Of a DNA stretch of 64,000 bases, positions 35,190 through 45,859 are shown one piece after another (positions within the stretch are counted from its first letter, which is position 1; every line of letters begins with the position of its first letter). A program made the translations under genes and the position numbers. The stretch covers positions 2,216,069 to 2,280,068 of the forward strand of contig QVOM02000071.1 in assembly GCA_003586115.2 (NCBI GenBank), read 5' to 3'. The notes under the pieces are model-generated. The model made no database searches. It was given only the letters and a program-made list of their open reading frames with translations, and was not told where the DNA came from. The DNA is from Salvator merianae. Lineage: Eukaryota; Chordata; Lepidosauria; Squamata; Teiidae.

Positions 35190-38100
35190 CTGCATAGACA
35201 CGATCCCTGGAAAGTGGTCCCTTGAATGCTCAGGAATGTGAGTTGTTATTACCAGGTGTGCATCTCCAGAAAGAGCTTTTAGGTCAGCTGTCATTTTCTC
35301 AGCAAGGTCAACTTCAGAATTGATCTTCCTATATTCATCTTTGTTGGCAAGATCAACAAGCTTAGTTGCTACTGTAGTCCCAATACTGATGAAGGCATAA
35401 TTGTCAACCATGATTTTGCCCACTGTTTGCAGCACAATGGGTAGTTTGGCACGCAAGGCAATGATATTCTGAGCTGATACCATTGCCTCCGTAGCCTGGA
35501 TGGTAACATGTGGTTCCACCCCAGACAGGCTCCATACTTTGCCAGTGACTGGACTGAGCACCACTTGGCTGGGGATGGAGGCATAGAGTGGACTGCTATC
35601 CAAATGGTAAATACTTGCAGAGAGTGAACCACCCACAGTAGGTTCCCCAATTACTGTGGCACGATATAGGTCCTTCAATGAGCGAGCAAATGCTTCAGCC
35701 GCAGAGCCACTCATGTGGCTAATTAGGATATAAATATCCTTAGTTGAGCCATAACGTTTTCCAGGCACTTGGGGCAACGTCCACACTTCTATACTTTGAG
35801 AGGTGCTGCGGTCAAAGACAGTATAGAGATGCTGCCGGGATTCTGCATCAAAGAAGTAGGAACAAAAGATGGGCACCACAGTGGAATAACTGTCAGTGTT
35901 ATAGCGCATATCAATAATCATAGCATCAGTTTCCACTAGCTTATCCCAAACCATGTGCAGTAGTTGTGGATCAACTGATTTCACTGTCTCAGCCTCAGTC
36001 ATCATGTCAAAACGCAAGTATCCCACATTGCTTGGCAACACATCAACTTTGAAGAGAGCTTCAATTATATAACTCAACTCCTCAGGAGTGGGAGTTTTGT
36101 TGGAAGACTGCTCTTCTGGGAAAGGTTCCACTTGGCTGTGAAAGATGTGTAGCTGGTGATCCCCAGAAGCCTCTTGAAGATCACTGGCCAGTTGAGAGGC
36201 TAGGGTCTCAAAGTCCACTGTTGTGCGATACCCACCTTTGGCCAATTTGGATTTTAGCATTCTGCTGATGTACTTGGCCATTTCTGGTATAGCATAGTGA
36301 TCCTCAAGTAATTGCCCAATTCTTTCAACAAGTGTTGTCATACCCTTATGGAACTCCAGTACTTCTTCTGCCTTCTCTAGAGCCTCATCAGCTAGCACAA
36401 TAGCATCAGGAACCACTCCACCACCAAGCCAACTTTCTCCATGGTTGTCAATAAAGGTGATAACTGGCACATTAATAAGAAGGCTACAGTTTGCTCCCAT
36501 GTCTAGTTGCAAGATGCAGAAAGTACTTGCATGGCGTAGGTCTCCAGCAGTAATCTCCCCAATCAGGGTGGCACGGCCAAGAGACTGCATAACAAAGGCA
36601 AACTCCTCAGCTGCTGTAGCTGTGTGGTGACTGGTAAGTAAGTAGATGTCACGATCTATCCCATAAGGTTTTCCTAATATTTCTGTCCTGCTATAGTAAT
36701 CTTGGGTATGGTTTGTGCGTCTGTCATAGGTGGTGAAGAAATGCACAGGGCTAGAAGAAGGATCTTGGAAGTAAGAGAGCAAGATTGGTACAGATGAGGA
36801 TGGGCCTCCTGAATTATAACGCAGGTCAATAATCAAATCATCAGTTGCTTCTAGAGGTTCCCAGACTTTATGTACAATGTATGGTCCAAGCTTGGCTAGC
36901 ACAGTAACATCAGCAAACTCATCAAATCTCATGTAGCCCACATTGCCTGGTAGTACTGACACTTTGAATACTGTATCTACCAAGGCTCTCATGAACTGCT
37001 CATCATTAGGAAGGTTAGCAGCCACAGCAATCTGTTCTTCAGCTGAAGCAATTCTAGTTTCATCTGAAATGGGGATCTGCACAAAGAGACATGGGTCTTC
37101 AGATATAGTTTGTAGTTCAATATTGAGCTTTGAGGCTAGGTCTTTTACCGATAGAATGGAAGAGTACTCAAAAGTGGCAAAGTGTTGCAGCAACATAGGT
37201 ATCCTCTCTACAACAGAGTAGTTATTCTTCAGGATAACCATCAAGTTATTGATACTGGTAGGTATGGCTTTGCGAAGGAAAAGGATGGCAAGGGCTTTAT
37301 CCAAAGCATGCTCTGCTGAGATGGCTACAGATGGCATTACCCCACCGATTTCCCAGCTCTGGCCACTGCCGCTCAATGGACTCACAGAACATGAAAGAGG
37401 AACTGTCATGTAGAACTCAGAAGTGCCAATCTGCAGTTTCTGGATGTCCAGGGAACCTCCTGCTGATTTCTCTCCCACTATTATGGCTCTACGCATTTGC
37501 TTAAGGATATAGGCCACATTTTCTGCTACTCCAGTGGTATGTTGACTTAACAACAAAATAACATCCTTGTCCTTGCTATATCTTACACCCAATACCTTTG
37601 GTAATGTCCAGATTTCCGTAGTAGTATTGGAGGGCTGGTTGTATATCGTGTCCACATGCAACAACTTGTCTTCATTGTACAAATAGGATATAATGAATGG
37701 GATGCCTGAGACTTGTCCTCCAGTGTTATAACGCAAATCTATTATTAGAGCTGATGTCTCCATCAAGGTCTTCCACACATTTTCTATTAGAAAAGCACCA
37801 ACCTGCTGCACAATTTCCTGGCTGAAGATGTAGTCAATCCTTAGGTAACCCACATTGCCATTCAGTACCTTGAATTTTACCACATGTTGCATTAGATTCA
37901 AGAGTTGCTCTGGTGTTGGAGTAGCCTCAGTCTCTTGTTTTGGAGTTGCTGAAAATGAGGGCTCATAAGAGATCACCAACCGTGGATCATTCAGGGCTCC
38001 TTGCACTCCAGCAGTCAGAACAGATGCCAAAAGTTTTGAATCTGAGATGTCTAGGATCTCACCACTCCTAATGGCTTGTTCAATGGCTTCTTGCATCCCC

Positions 38101-38237
38101 ACCAGGTTTTCAGGAAAGCAATAATTATCCAGCAAAAGCTTGGCCATATCTAGCACTAGGGCAGACTGGAGAACACCCTTATTATGGACGCTACAACATA
38201 CCATAGCCAACAACATCAAAAAGCAATTTCTCATCAT
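35190..38237 (-). CDS. RBP3: RBP3 exon 1 (interphotoreceptor retinoid-binding protein, IRBP)
   Basis: This is an intact exon of 1016 codons with three complete IRBP modules and the start of the fourth. IRBP is a secreted glycolipoprotein of the retinal interphotoreceptor matrix. It carries all-trans-retinol and 11-cis-retinal between photoreceptors and pigment epithelium. Residues 1-17 are a signal peptide ([17 protein letters not shown]). Each module has a 'NVGYLRFD'-like block (residues about 128-135, 432-439, 737-744) and an 'IIDxRYN' block (165-171, 469-475, 774-780). The last codons, GIVSMQ, precede a GTAAGAC donor at 35189. Exon 2 at 26414-26604 continues in frame, as in other tetrapods, where a giant first exon encodes modules 1-3. 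No frameshift or stop is seen, so the gene is probably functional. Module 3 has TDS in place of the TGG/SGG that follows 'RYN' in modules 1 and 2. Exons 3 and 4 are missing from the window. Confidence 0.98.
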
Positions 38238-38411
38238 TTTCTTTAGCCTTTATGAATGAATTACCAAGTCTTTCCAGATTGAGAAGAACTGAACTTCCTG
38301 CTGGTCTTCTCTGTCTGTCTCTGAAACAGTACTGAATAATCAAGTATTAAAGCTGAGAGTACAGAATAGCCTTTAACTAACCCTTTAATCTGGTTATAAC
38401 CCTTTAATCTC
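38238..38411 (-). promoter_or_regulatory. RBP3: Putative RBP3 promoter with duplicated GATTAA motif
   Basis: Upstream of the RBP3 start codon the minus strand has two identical 14-mers, AGATTAAAGGGTTA (38378-38391 and 38397-38410), 19 bp apart, 140-173 bp before the ATG. GATTA(A) cores are binding sites for the K50 homeodomain factors CRX/OTX2, which are known to drive IRBP in photoreceptors. No TATA box is obvious. The transcription start is not fixed by the sequence, so the promoter call is inference from position and motif. Confidence 0.5.
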
Positions 38412-39601
38412 ATTATACAGGAGGGCATCAGCCAAAGTTCAGATAAAGCATTGCAAATTCTTCTTACAGAACCTTTAAATCAATTTCAGCAAATGCAGTG
38501 ACACTTAAATGACATTGCCAAGCTTATTAAACTATACATCTTTATAATACTTTTTTTAGAACTAGCTTGACAGTGGGTTGTATCCAGCAGATGGAACATA
38601 AGCAGTTCATATAAGGAGCATTTATAGTTAATTTTAGCTTTCTGTTTTTAGCCTCATTTTATCACAATCTGTGTTTGCTTCCACACCTCAGTGGCATCAG
38701 GTGCTTCAAAGCAAAAGTACTTGACCCACCCCAGGGGCAGGGTGCCTTGTGCCCTGGCCCTCATCCTCTTTGAAGCTGACAACTTCATTTTGAAGATGGG
38801 TTATCAGCTCTGAATGAGAAGGTACTCAGTCACACCAGGAAAGACCTCTGAAGTGGATCTTTTCCAGTATGACACTTCTGCAACACAGAGGTGATCATTC
38901 TTAGCACCTTCGTGTGTCTACACAATGGCAGAGTGCCTGAAGTTAGTGGATGCCCTCAGAAAATCTGAAGGGCACTTGCAGGTCCCCCGGTTTCCTTCTT
39001 AGAACTCTATCTGGTGTGAGGCGTCCGAGGTGTTTCATTGCCACACCCCTAAGACTTCTTCAGTGTACCTGCCATCCTTCATGTGGATACAGTCTCTACT
39101 AAAAATAAAATAACATGTTTGTCTATCTGCATCAGAGTTCCAAAATGTACAAAATTTTGCGTAACAGGACCATAAAGCAGAGGTATGGCTAGAGTCAGAT
39201 TCAAGGAACCTAACTGTTCCCTCAAACCCCATCACCAAACATACGTTCATCAAAAATATACAAAATAACTGATATTATAATGTTCTTTCTTAGAAGTACT
39301 TCTTCAGTACTTCTCAATGACAGGACACTATACTAATTTCTCACTCAGAAGCTATTCCAGGAAATAAAGGCAACATTCTTAGTAACAGGATGCTTCAGAT
39401 AAAATGCTTCAGAACTAATAGGAGACGCATATTAACCTCACAGTGCCACAGCCCTAAGGACTTTTAAGAATGCATTAATTCAATTTTAATGAGTTATTGA
39501 CATTTTTAATAATAAGAAAAGAGCTGGTTTGTTAGTATCATGGTTCCATGACATCTGAAAACCTGAAATTTTGTATGCAAGACAAACGGAGTCCAGGATT
39601 A
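38412..39601. other. No gene seen; RBP3 upstream region
   Basis: Noncoding sequence with no recognised element. Confidence 0.4.
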
Positions 39602-39609
39602 TGGTCACA

Positions 39610-40011
39610 CACTGGCGTAGCAAGGGGGGTGCGCGGGGGGCGGTGCGCACCGGGCAGCGCCTTGTTGGGGGCGGCGCCCGCCTTTGAGCTGGGCCCTCCC
39701 GCCCGCCCTGCGTCTGGTTTGCCTTTAGGCGGCTTACCGGCACGTCCGCCGCTCACTCGCCCCGCCCGCCGCTCGCTCGCTCGCCCCGCCCGCCGCTCGC
39801 TCGCTCGCCCCGCCCGCCGCTCACTCGCCCCGCCCGCCGCTCGCTCGCTCGCTCGCTCACCGTGCCGGCTGGCGTGCGCGCGCGCGGCCATCATCAAGGC
39901 GGCAGCGGGAGTAGGCAGTTGCAGGGCGGGGCGTCCTGCAGGGCGGGGCGTCCTGCTCAGCTGTCGCCGTTCGGTCCGCCCCGGGTGGCGGAACATATAG
40001 CTACGCCGCTG
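39610..40011 (-). mobile_element. Non-autonomous hAT element, copy B
   Basis: This 402-bp CpG-rich element has termini CACTGGCGTAGC (left) and GCTACGCCGCTG (right). It is flanked by an 8-bp duplication TGGTCACA (39602-39609 and 40012-40019). It contains tandem runs of CGCTCGCT/CCCCGCCCG-type units at about 39745-39860. It is closely related to copy C at 41977-42373 but in the opposite orientation. Open frames on both strands (150 codons) are artefacts of the GC-rich repeats. Confidence 0.9.
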
Positions 40012-40156
40012 TGGTCACAACACAAGTAAAAATTTCATTTTAGGGCACAATTCAGGGTGGTTTTAGTTAATTCATACCCTGCTGCTTTACTGCTTCCTAA
40101 AATAGTCTTTGTCCACACTTTTCAGGATCAAAGCCTCAGTCTGGTTACAACATACT

Positions 40157-40330
40157 GGGTGTTTTCGCACTTGTAACTAGTGAGTGTCAGGGACGCTCCC
40201 TAGACCAGTGCGTTCGCACCAGAGGACAGCCATAGCGACTGGCAGTGGACCTCATCCGCTGCCAATCCCTACTACCGCCAGACAAGTAAAAAGGTGTCCG
40301 AATCCTCACCTGAAGCTCAAAGTGAGATTT
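40157..40330 (+). mobile_element. Harbinger-type MITE fragment
   Basis: It begins GGGTGTTTTCGCACTTGTAA, the same terminus as at 27873. It then carries, in inverted order, the block known from 17060-17265 (CTGGCAGTGGACC..., 'CGAATCCTCACCTGAAGCTC'). The other terminus is missing after about 40330, so it is truncated. Confidence 0.65.
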
Positions 40331-41968
40331 TGCCCCTCCAGTTTTTCTGGTCACTGAGCTTAGGTTGAGTCCTCATCTCTTCCCTTCTCTAACCCATCCC
40401 TCCTTGAGTCAAAACAAGGCAGCTCCAAGACTGTCTTAAGTTGCCTCACCACTGCACCAGAAGGACTCCATTAGTTAGCATGCCAGCTCACATGCTTGCC
40501 TTTAGCTGCATCATCACTTCCCACCTTTCCCCATGACTACCCCCCCCCAGTCTGCACCTTCTCAAGCACTAAGTGGAACAGATCATTGAGAGGTGAACAT
40601 GCAGACTGCATTACTGACTTGTTTGGAACTTTGGGGTTGATTGCATGAACTTCAGGAGTAGCTTGCCTTTAGCTGCCCCTCACTCCACCTCCCTACTGTG
40701 CATGTCTGGGAGCAAAACTTCCCTCTTGATATCTATGCTTCCTGCATCTGAGGATAACTGTGAAAGAGGGCAAAACGCATGATCCTGTGTCCTGCTCACT
40801 CACACCTGGGTATGGTGAGTAAGTCCTGTATTCACAGGGCTGCAGCTGCTTGAAAGTTGGTGCTTGGTGCTAAAATATGGGAGACAAATGGAACAGCAGC
40901 AGCAGCCTGCCAGGCTGGGAAGATGGAGAGCTGGGAACATTGCTAGCAGGAATGCTGAGTTGGGTGAGAGTTGCCTGGGGAGCCACCAGCAGCCCAGGCA
41001 ACCAAGGAGTGCAGTGGACCACTGTCCCCCTTCTCATCTCTCTCCCCCTCTCCTCCTCCTCCTCCTCTCTTTTCCATTTCTCTGGGCCTGGAAAGGAAGC
41101 AAAATATCTGTCCAAGCTGCAGTTGCTTCCACCAGGAGCACAACAATTAGCAATGCCCAGCACTTTCCTGTCTGAGTATGGCAATGCCCACAAGGTCAGA
41201 TATTGGCAGAGAGAGGAAAGAAAACCCTCTCTCTGCCCATAAATGAAAGTCCAAATGCCATCCCTCGTGCAATCACATCCTGTAAATGTAAATGGATTAA
41301 TGAGTTGACATGGTCTCAGTGCTGGAATTATCTGAATACAGGATAGTACCAATCAGGAGGTGGATAGTCCAGAGAAGAAATAGAAATGCATTTTTGGGAG
41401 AATGGCTTGAAAATTGATTGAACATCATGTGTGACTACAAGCTGCAGAGTTATTTTGAACTTTCACAAGCTTCAGTTCCTGGAAAAACTGTAGAGTAGAT
41501 TGTATATTGACCTGCAGGAACCTTGAAAAAAACTGTGATTACAAGAAGCCAATGTAAGGTTGATAGCAATAAGTTCTGCTAGAGTGATCTTTCCTCATTT
41601 TCAGACTGGATAATTTAATCAGTATGATTTTCCACTGGTGTGTAAAAGTGGTTATCCTAATCTGTTTCAATCCTGTTTTCTCAAGGTTAAACATAATCAT
41701 CGCTTTCCATTTCCTGTTGCAGAACTTCATTTCCAGATCCTTGATAAATCTTCTTGACCTTTTCTGAATCTGTTCTAAAGTCCATGAATCTAACCACAAC
41801 TTGTGTGGTAGGGCAGGAGAGAAGAGAAGTAGCAACTGGTGCCTTGCCTTTGGGTGTAGTAAATTAAGGTTTGATCCATTATGGATCAAAACATGGATTG
41901 ATGTAATTTAAAGGTTAGCTTCAAAGATCAGACAAAGGCAGGAATTGCATGATAGCAATTACTACTGC
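40331..41968. other. No gene seen
   Basis: Noncoding. A C/T-rich run (CTCCTCCTCCTCCTC type) lies at 41040-41075. A minus-strand open stretch at 41539-41889 (116 codons) shows a lysine/arginine-rich composition but no family I recognise. Confidence 0.4.
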
Positions 41969-41976
41969 TTCAAGAG

Positions 41977-42373
41977 CAGTGGTGTAGCTACATGTTCCGC
42001 CGCCCGGGGCGGACCAAACGGCGGCAGCCGAGCAGGACGCCCCGCCCTGCAGGACGCCCCGCCGCCCCGCCCTGCAGGACGCCCCGCCCTGCAGCTGCCT
42101 ACTCGCCGTGATGATGGCCGCGCGCGCGCACGCCAGCAGGCACGGCGAGCGAGCGGCGGGCGGGGCGAGCGAGGTGAGCGAGCGGCGGGCGGGGCGAGCG
42201 AGGTGAGCGAGCGGCGGGCAGGGCGAGCGAGCGGCGGACGTACCGGTAAGCCGACTAAAGGCAAACCGGACGCAGGGCAGGAGGGAGGGCCCAAGTCAAA
42301 GGCGGGCGCCGCCCCCAACAAGGCGCCACCCAGTGCGCACCGCCACCCGCGCCCCCCCCTTGCTACGCCAGTG
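41977..42373 (+). mobile_element. Non-autonomous hAT element, copy C
   Basis: This 397-bp element has termini CAGTGGTGTAGC (left) and GCTACGCCAGTG (right). A perfect 8-bp duplication TTCAAGAG lies at 41969-41976 and 42374-42381. It is CpG-rich with GCGAGCGAGCGGCGGGCGGG-type repeats at about 42135-42240. It is homologous to copy B but inverted, only 2 kb away. Confidence 0.92.
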
Positions 42374-42381
42374 TTCAAGAG

Positions 42382-42791
42382 CCAGAGCATTCTCTGGCTT
42401 TGACTTTTCTGACAGGGTCTATTTTTTTTAGAAATAAGAAATGTCTCCGGAAGTCAGCCATTTCCTTTGTCTGTGAAAATACTGCTGTGCTATTCAGCCC
42501 AAAGATCGCACATCTAGTAAGTCTGCACAAGTAGCAGCTGCAGAATTCTTTGATGCAGTTCCAGCTCTACAAAGATACACATCCTCAGGACTTCTCCTGT
42601 CACCAGTACAAATTGTGTTCCTGCTAGTCCACTGTCTAGAAAAGTGTCACATTGGTCCATGATAGGGCAGGTGGAAAGAAGAAAGGCCATACAAAATTAC
42701 AAATTGTCAGACTGTGGAAATAATTTGATGGCCTGGTTTAGGAGTCCACTGCCACTTGACTTATTTCCCAACTATGTCAGGGATACATTCT
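42382..42791. other. No gene seen
   Basis: Noncoding sequence between hAT copy C and the large Harbinger element. Confidence 0.4.
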
Positions 42792-43508
42792 GGCCCTTTT
42801 CGCACTTACCGTATCGCTCTGTTCTAATTAGCATGCTTCAGGCCGGTGTAGATGAGGAGAGGTTGCTGACATTCACACTCGTCGGCACTAAAACGTACCC
42901 GAAGGCAACCGGATGCCGCATCAGTGCGAATGCTTCACCACGAAGTTTGTTTCCGTGCCTTCACTGGCATCCGGACATCCTGCCCACCGATCCTCCCCAT
43001 TGGCGGGGCGCTGTGTCCTAGCAGCATAATTTCCACGGCGACGCTCTGAAGCTACGGAGACAATTTCGCATTTAGCGATACGCAGAAGGGGATGGAATCC
43101 GAAACCACTACAAGGAAGAAAATCGGACGCAACTTCATCCTCGATTACGAAGACCGGCCTGCTTAGCTTTGAAGCAGCACCGAACGGTGCCAATAACGCA
43201 GCAGACAGATGCCTCACACCTGCCCAAGCCAGTCAGCAATGGAGGAGCATGCTGGAGAAGGGGTATAGGGCTCGATCATGAGTGCGAACGGAGGGCAACC
43301 CAGGGCAACATCAGAGGAGGCAAGAGACAACGAGGATGTGCCAGAGCCCACACCCCATCCATATGTCATATGGCTCTCAGCAACCTTCACTGTATGTGCT
43401 GCCACAGGCTCCTGGCTACTGTCACCAATGCTGAGGTTTGCCATGCTACACGCACTGTCGCCATTGCCCATGCTCATCGTACTGGCAACCTGCCATACAC
43501 ATCATTAA

Positions 43509-43856
43509 TGGGCATATCCCAGAATCAGTGAATGGTGGGAGGAGTTTGCCCTGAGAATATGGCAGGACGAGCAGTGGGTGAGGAACTTCCGCATGACTAG
43601 GGTGACCTTCTACTATCTGGTAAATGCATTGGCACCATATCTCGAGAAGCAGGAGTCCCAGATGAGGCAACCAATTCCAGTACAGAAGAAAGTCGCTGCC
43701 ACCATCTGGTGGTTGGCCAATGGCTGCAGCTACCATGCTGTGTCAGAGCAGTTCAGTCTCGGAATCTCCTCCGTGGCAGAGAACGCCATCAGCGTATGCC
43801 TGGCAATCGAAGAGCATCTCCTGAAGCAGCTGGTCACTTTCAGGGATATCAATGCT
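43509..43856 (+). pseudogene. Harbinger transposase, exon 1
   Basis: The frame is open from 43509, after an in-frame stop. It encodes the N-terminal part of a PIF/Harbinger transposase: WWEEFALRIWQDEQWVRNFR, FYYLVNALAPYLEKQ, then the helix-turn-helix-like IWWLANGCSYHAVSEQFSLG and SSVAENAISVCLAIEEHLL. It ends at a GTGAGT donor (43857) in phase 0. Upstream (43278-43508) another frame with a plausible Met start is separated by a stop, so the true N-terminus is broken or lies in a separate exon. The transposase cuts and pastes the element, normally together with the Myb-like partner. Confidence 0.8.
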
Positions 43857-44260
43857 GTGAGTAGAGCAGTTGCATGGGAGCAGCAGGGGACATTACATGG
43901 CATTACTGTTGCCCGCCCACCCACATGAAATCCCAAGGAACGTCAGCTTGTGGGTGTATGAGATGTGGCAATGAGCAGATATGTTACTCGGGAGGCAAAG
44001 GTAATGTGTTGGATGCCACTGCACATAGCATGATGGCACAGAGCATTAAGGCACATTGCAAGCCAGGTCACAGCAGCGTACCACAATGGCCCATGCAGAA
44101 AACCACTAGGCACAGGATGTTGCCAGACCCCTGGCTCATGTGGCAGTCACTACAGTGGAACGTGGGCCTCTGTGCATGGTAGGGGTGACTATGTAATGTG
44201 GGAGGCGTCCAGGAGCCACAGGTGCAGTTGCCAACATGGATGTCCTTGTTCACCCCACAG

Positions 44261-44987
44261 ACCATGGGCGGCTTCGCCCAGCTCAGCTTCCCATTCTGCA
44301 TCAGAGCGATTGACGGCACACACATCCCCATCTGCACCTCACGTGCCAGGTCCGCCGAATATGTGAATCGGAAGCAGTCACGGTCAATCATCCTCCAGGG
44401 CATGTGCGACCATCATGGTGTCTTCGTGGATGTGCTGATCGGATGGCCAGGACATGCGCACGACTCTCATGTGTTCCGTAACAGCACACTATGCCATGGA
44501 ATGGATAATGGAATGCTATTCCCTGGGCAATCAACCTATATCCTGTATGGTACTACGGTCCCTCCCGGCATAGTGGTAGACGCAGCATATCCAATGCGTA
44601 AATGGCTACTGAAAGCATATGTCAAGTCAGGTGAATGCAATACAAGCCCATTACAATAGTTGCCTGGCACGCGCACGTATCGTTGTCGAGTGTGCCTTCG
44701 GCCATCTGAAGCAGCATTGGCATTGCCTCATTGGGCCACTGCAGGTCGCAGAGGAAAACATTATACCTCTAGTGTCTGCATGCATAGTCCTGCACAACCT
44801 ATGTGGAATCCATGATCCACAGTGGCTGCCACTGGAGCGGCTTCCGCTGCACATTATGGCCGCAGAGCTCACCGCTGCAGACAGTGATGCACACAGGATC
44901 ACAGATGGCAAGGTGGTATGCTCTGCCATTACAAAGTACCTGTGGCAGATGCGGAGGGTAGGGCAGAGGAGGCAGAGTGGGTTGTAG
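44261..44987 (+). pseudogene. Harbinger transposase, exon 2 (DDE domain), frameshifted
   Basis: After a CACCCCACAG acceptor at 44260 the frame continues in phase 0 with TMGGFAQLSFPFC. Then follow the three catalytic acidic residues of a DDE_Tnp_4-type nuclease. Asp is in AIDGTHIPI (44312-44314), Asp in HDSHVFRNS (44462-44464), and Glu in VVECAFGHL (44688-44690). A one-base shift around 44620-44640 puts the Glu block in another frame, which then runs open to 44987. All three catalytic residues are present, so the inactivation is by the frameshift and not by active-site loss. The intron with exon 1 would be 404 bp. Confidence 0.9.
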
Positions 44988-45696
44988 AGCACCTGAGAAA
45001 TGTCACCGTTACTGTATGAATGTTGTCTGCATACAGTGAGTCATGTGGCCATTTGTAGCTGTGTCAACAAACACAAAGGTACATCAAAATGGGCCATCAA
45101 TACATCTGGCCATAAGGCATTGGTGGCAGTGTTTTATGGCATTGTGAAAGAAGGGTGCCAGGTTCAGCTTACGTGCCTTTAAACTTATGAGTCTATACAG
45201 AAGCCTAGTAGTTTGATGAATCCTCATAGAAACGTATCTACTGCTTCCTGTGGAAAAGGTCAGTCACGCAGATTGCACAAGGCTACAGCTGTTGCAAGCA
45301 GAGGACCTGTATTGGGTTGGAGTGGGAAGCATAACCGAGAAGCTTGCTGATGAGAAGGAATGGGTAGTGGGGACATTCTGAGTTCTGAACAACCAACTCA
45401 TAGACGGTAATCCAAAACATGTATTTGGTCAGCTTTTCTGGCTTGCAGAATACCCCCATGGGCGCTCACGTGTAGCTAACAATAAACACATCCAGGCTAA
45501 AGCAACGTGCTTGTTTGTGATTTCTTATTCCTCATAACACCATGGACATCCTGGGAGACTAATGCTGTCAGGACAAATGTGCTTTGTGCACGTATGTGTA
45601 CAGTGTGACCTTTTTGTTGCTATAACCTATGGATGTGCATTCTGCACAAGACATATTCATCTGTGGAGGGATGGCAGGATGGACAGCAAGCACCTG
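44988..45696. other. No gene seen; interior of Harbinger element
   Basis: Noncoding, with an AATAAA-type signal (AACAATAAACACA) near 45478-45490 that could serve the transposase gene. Confidence 0.35.
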
Positions 45697-45712
45697 GAAG
45701 TAGCCTCAGAGG

Positions 45713-45843
45713 TTTGATAATAATAGTGACTTAAGAATGTAATGTAAACTGTAATTTTATATATTTGAAATACAAGAACAATAAAAATAAAGAATTTAAA
45801 AAAAAGAAAAGAAAGAAAACAGGCTGGAAAAAAAAGAAAAAAA
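45713..45843 (+). mobile_element. Short L1 3' fragment with perfect 16-bp target duplication
   Basis: A 131-bp insert is identical in type to the 3' end of the L1 at 47084-53201 (CTGTAATTTTATATATTTGA motif, then AATAAAAATAAAG and an impure A-tail). It is flanked by GAAGTAGCCTCAGAGG at 45697-45712 and 45844-45859. This is the signature of target-primed reverse transcription with extreme 5' truncation. It lies within the Harbinger element and so is younger than it. Confidence 0.93.
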
Positions 45844-45859
45844 GAAGTAGCCTCAGAGG

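Noticed and set aside
39538..40000. About 150-codon open frames on both strands
   Set aside because: They are Arg/Ala/Ser/Pro repeats produced by the CpG-rich hAT copy B. The 8-bp target duplication explains the locus as a transposon.
40864..41352. Overlapping open frames of 100-160 codons on both strands
   Set aside because: No family resemblance, no splice context and low-complexity CTCCTC content. Not supported as a gene.
41539..41889. 116-codon minus-strand frame
   Set aside because: Lysine-rich A/T-type translation without recognisable domain; could be a decayed retroelement but nothing supports a specific call.
41945..42403. About 150-codon open frames on both strands
   Set aside because: Same explanation, hAT copy C.
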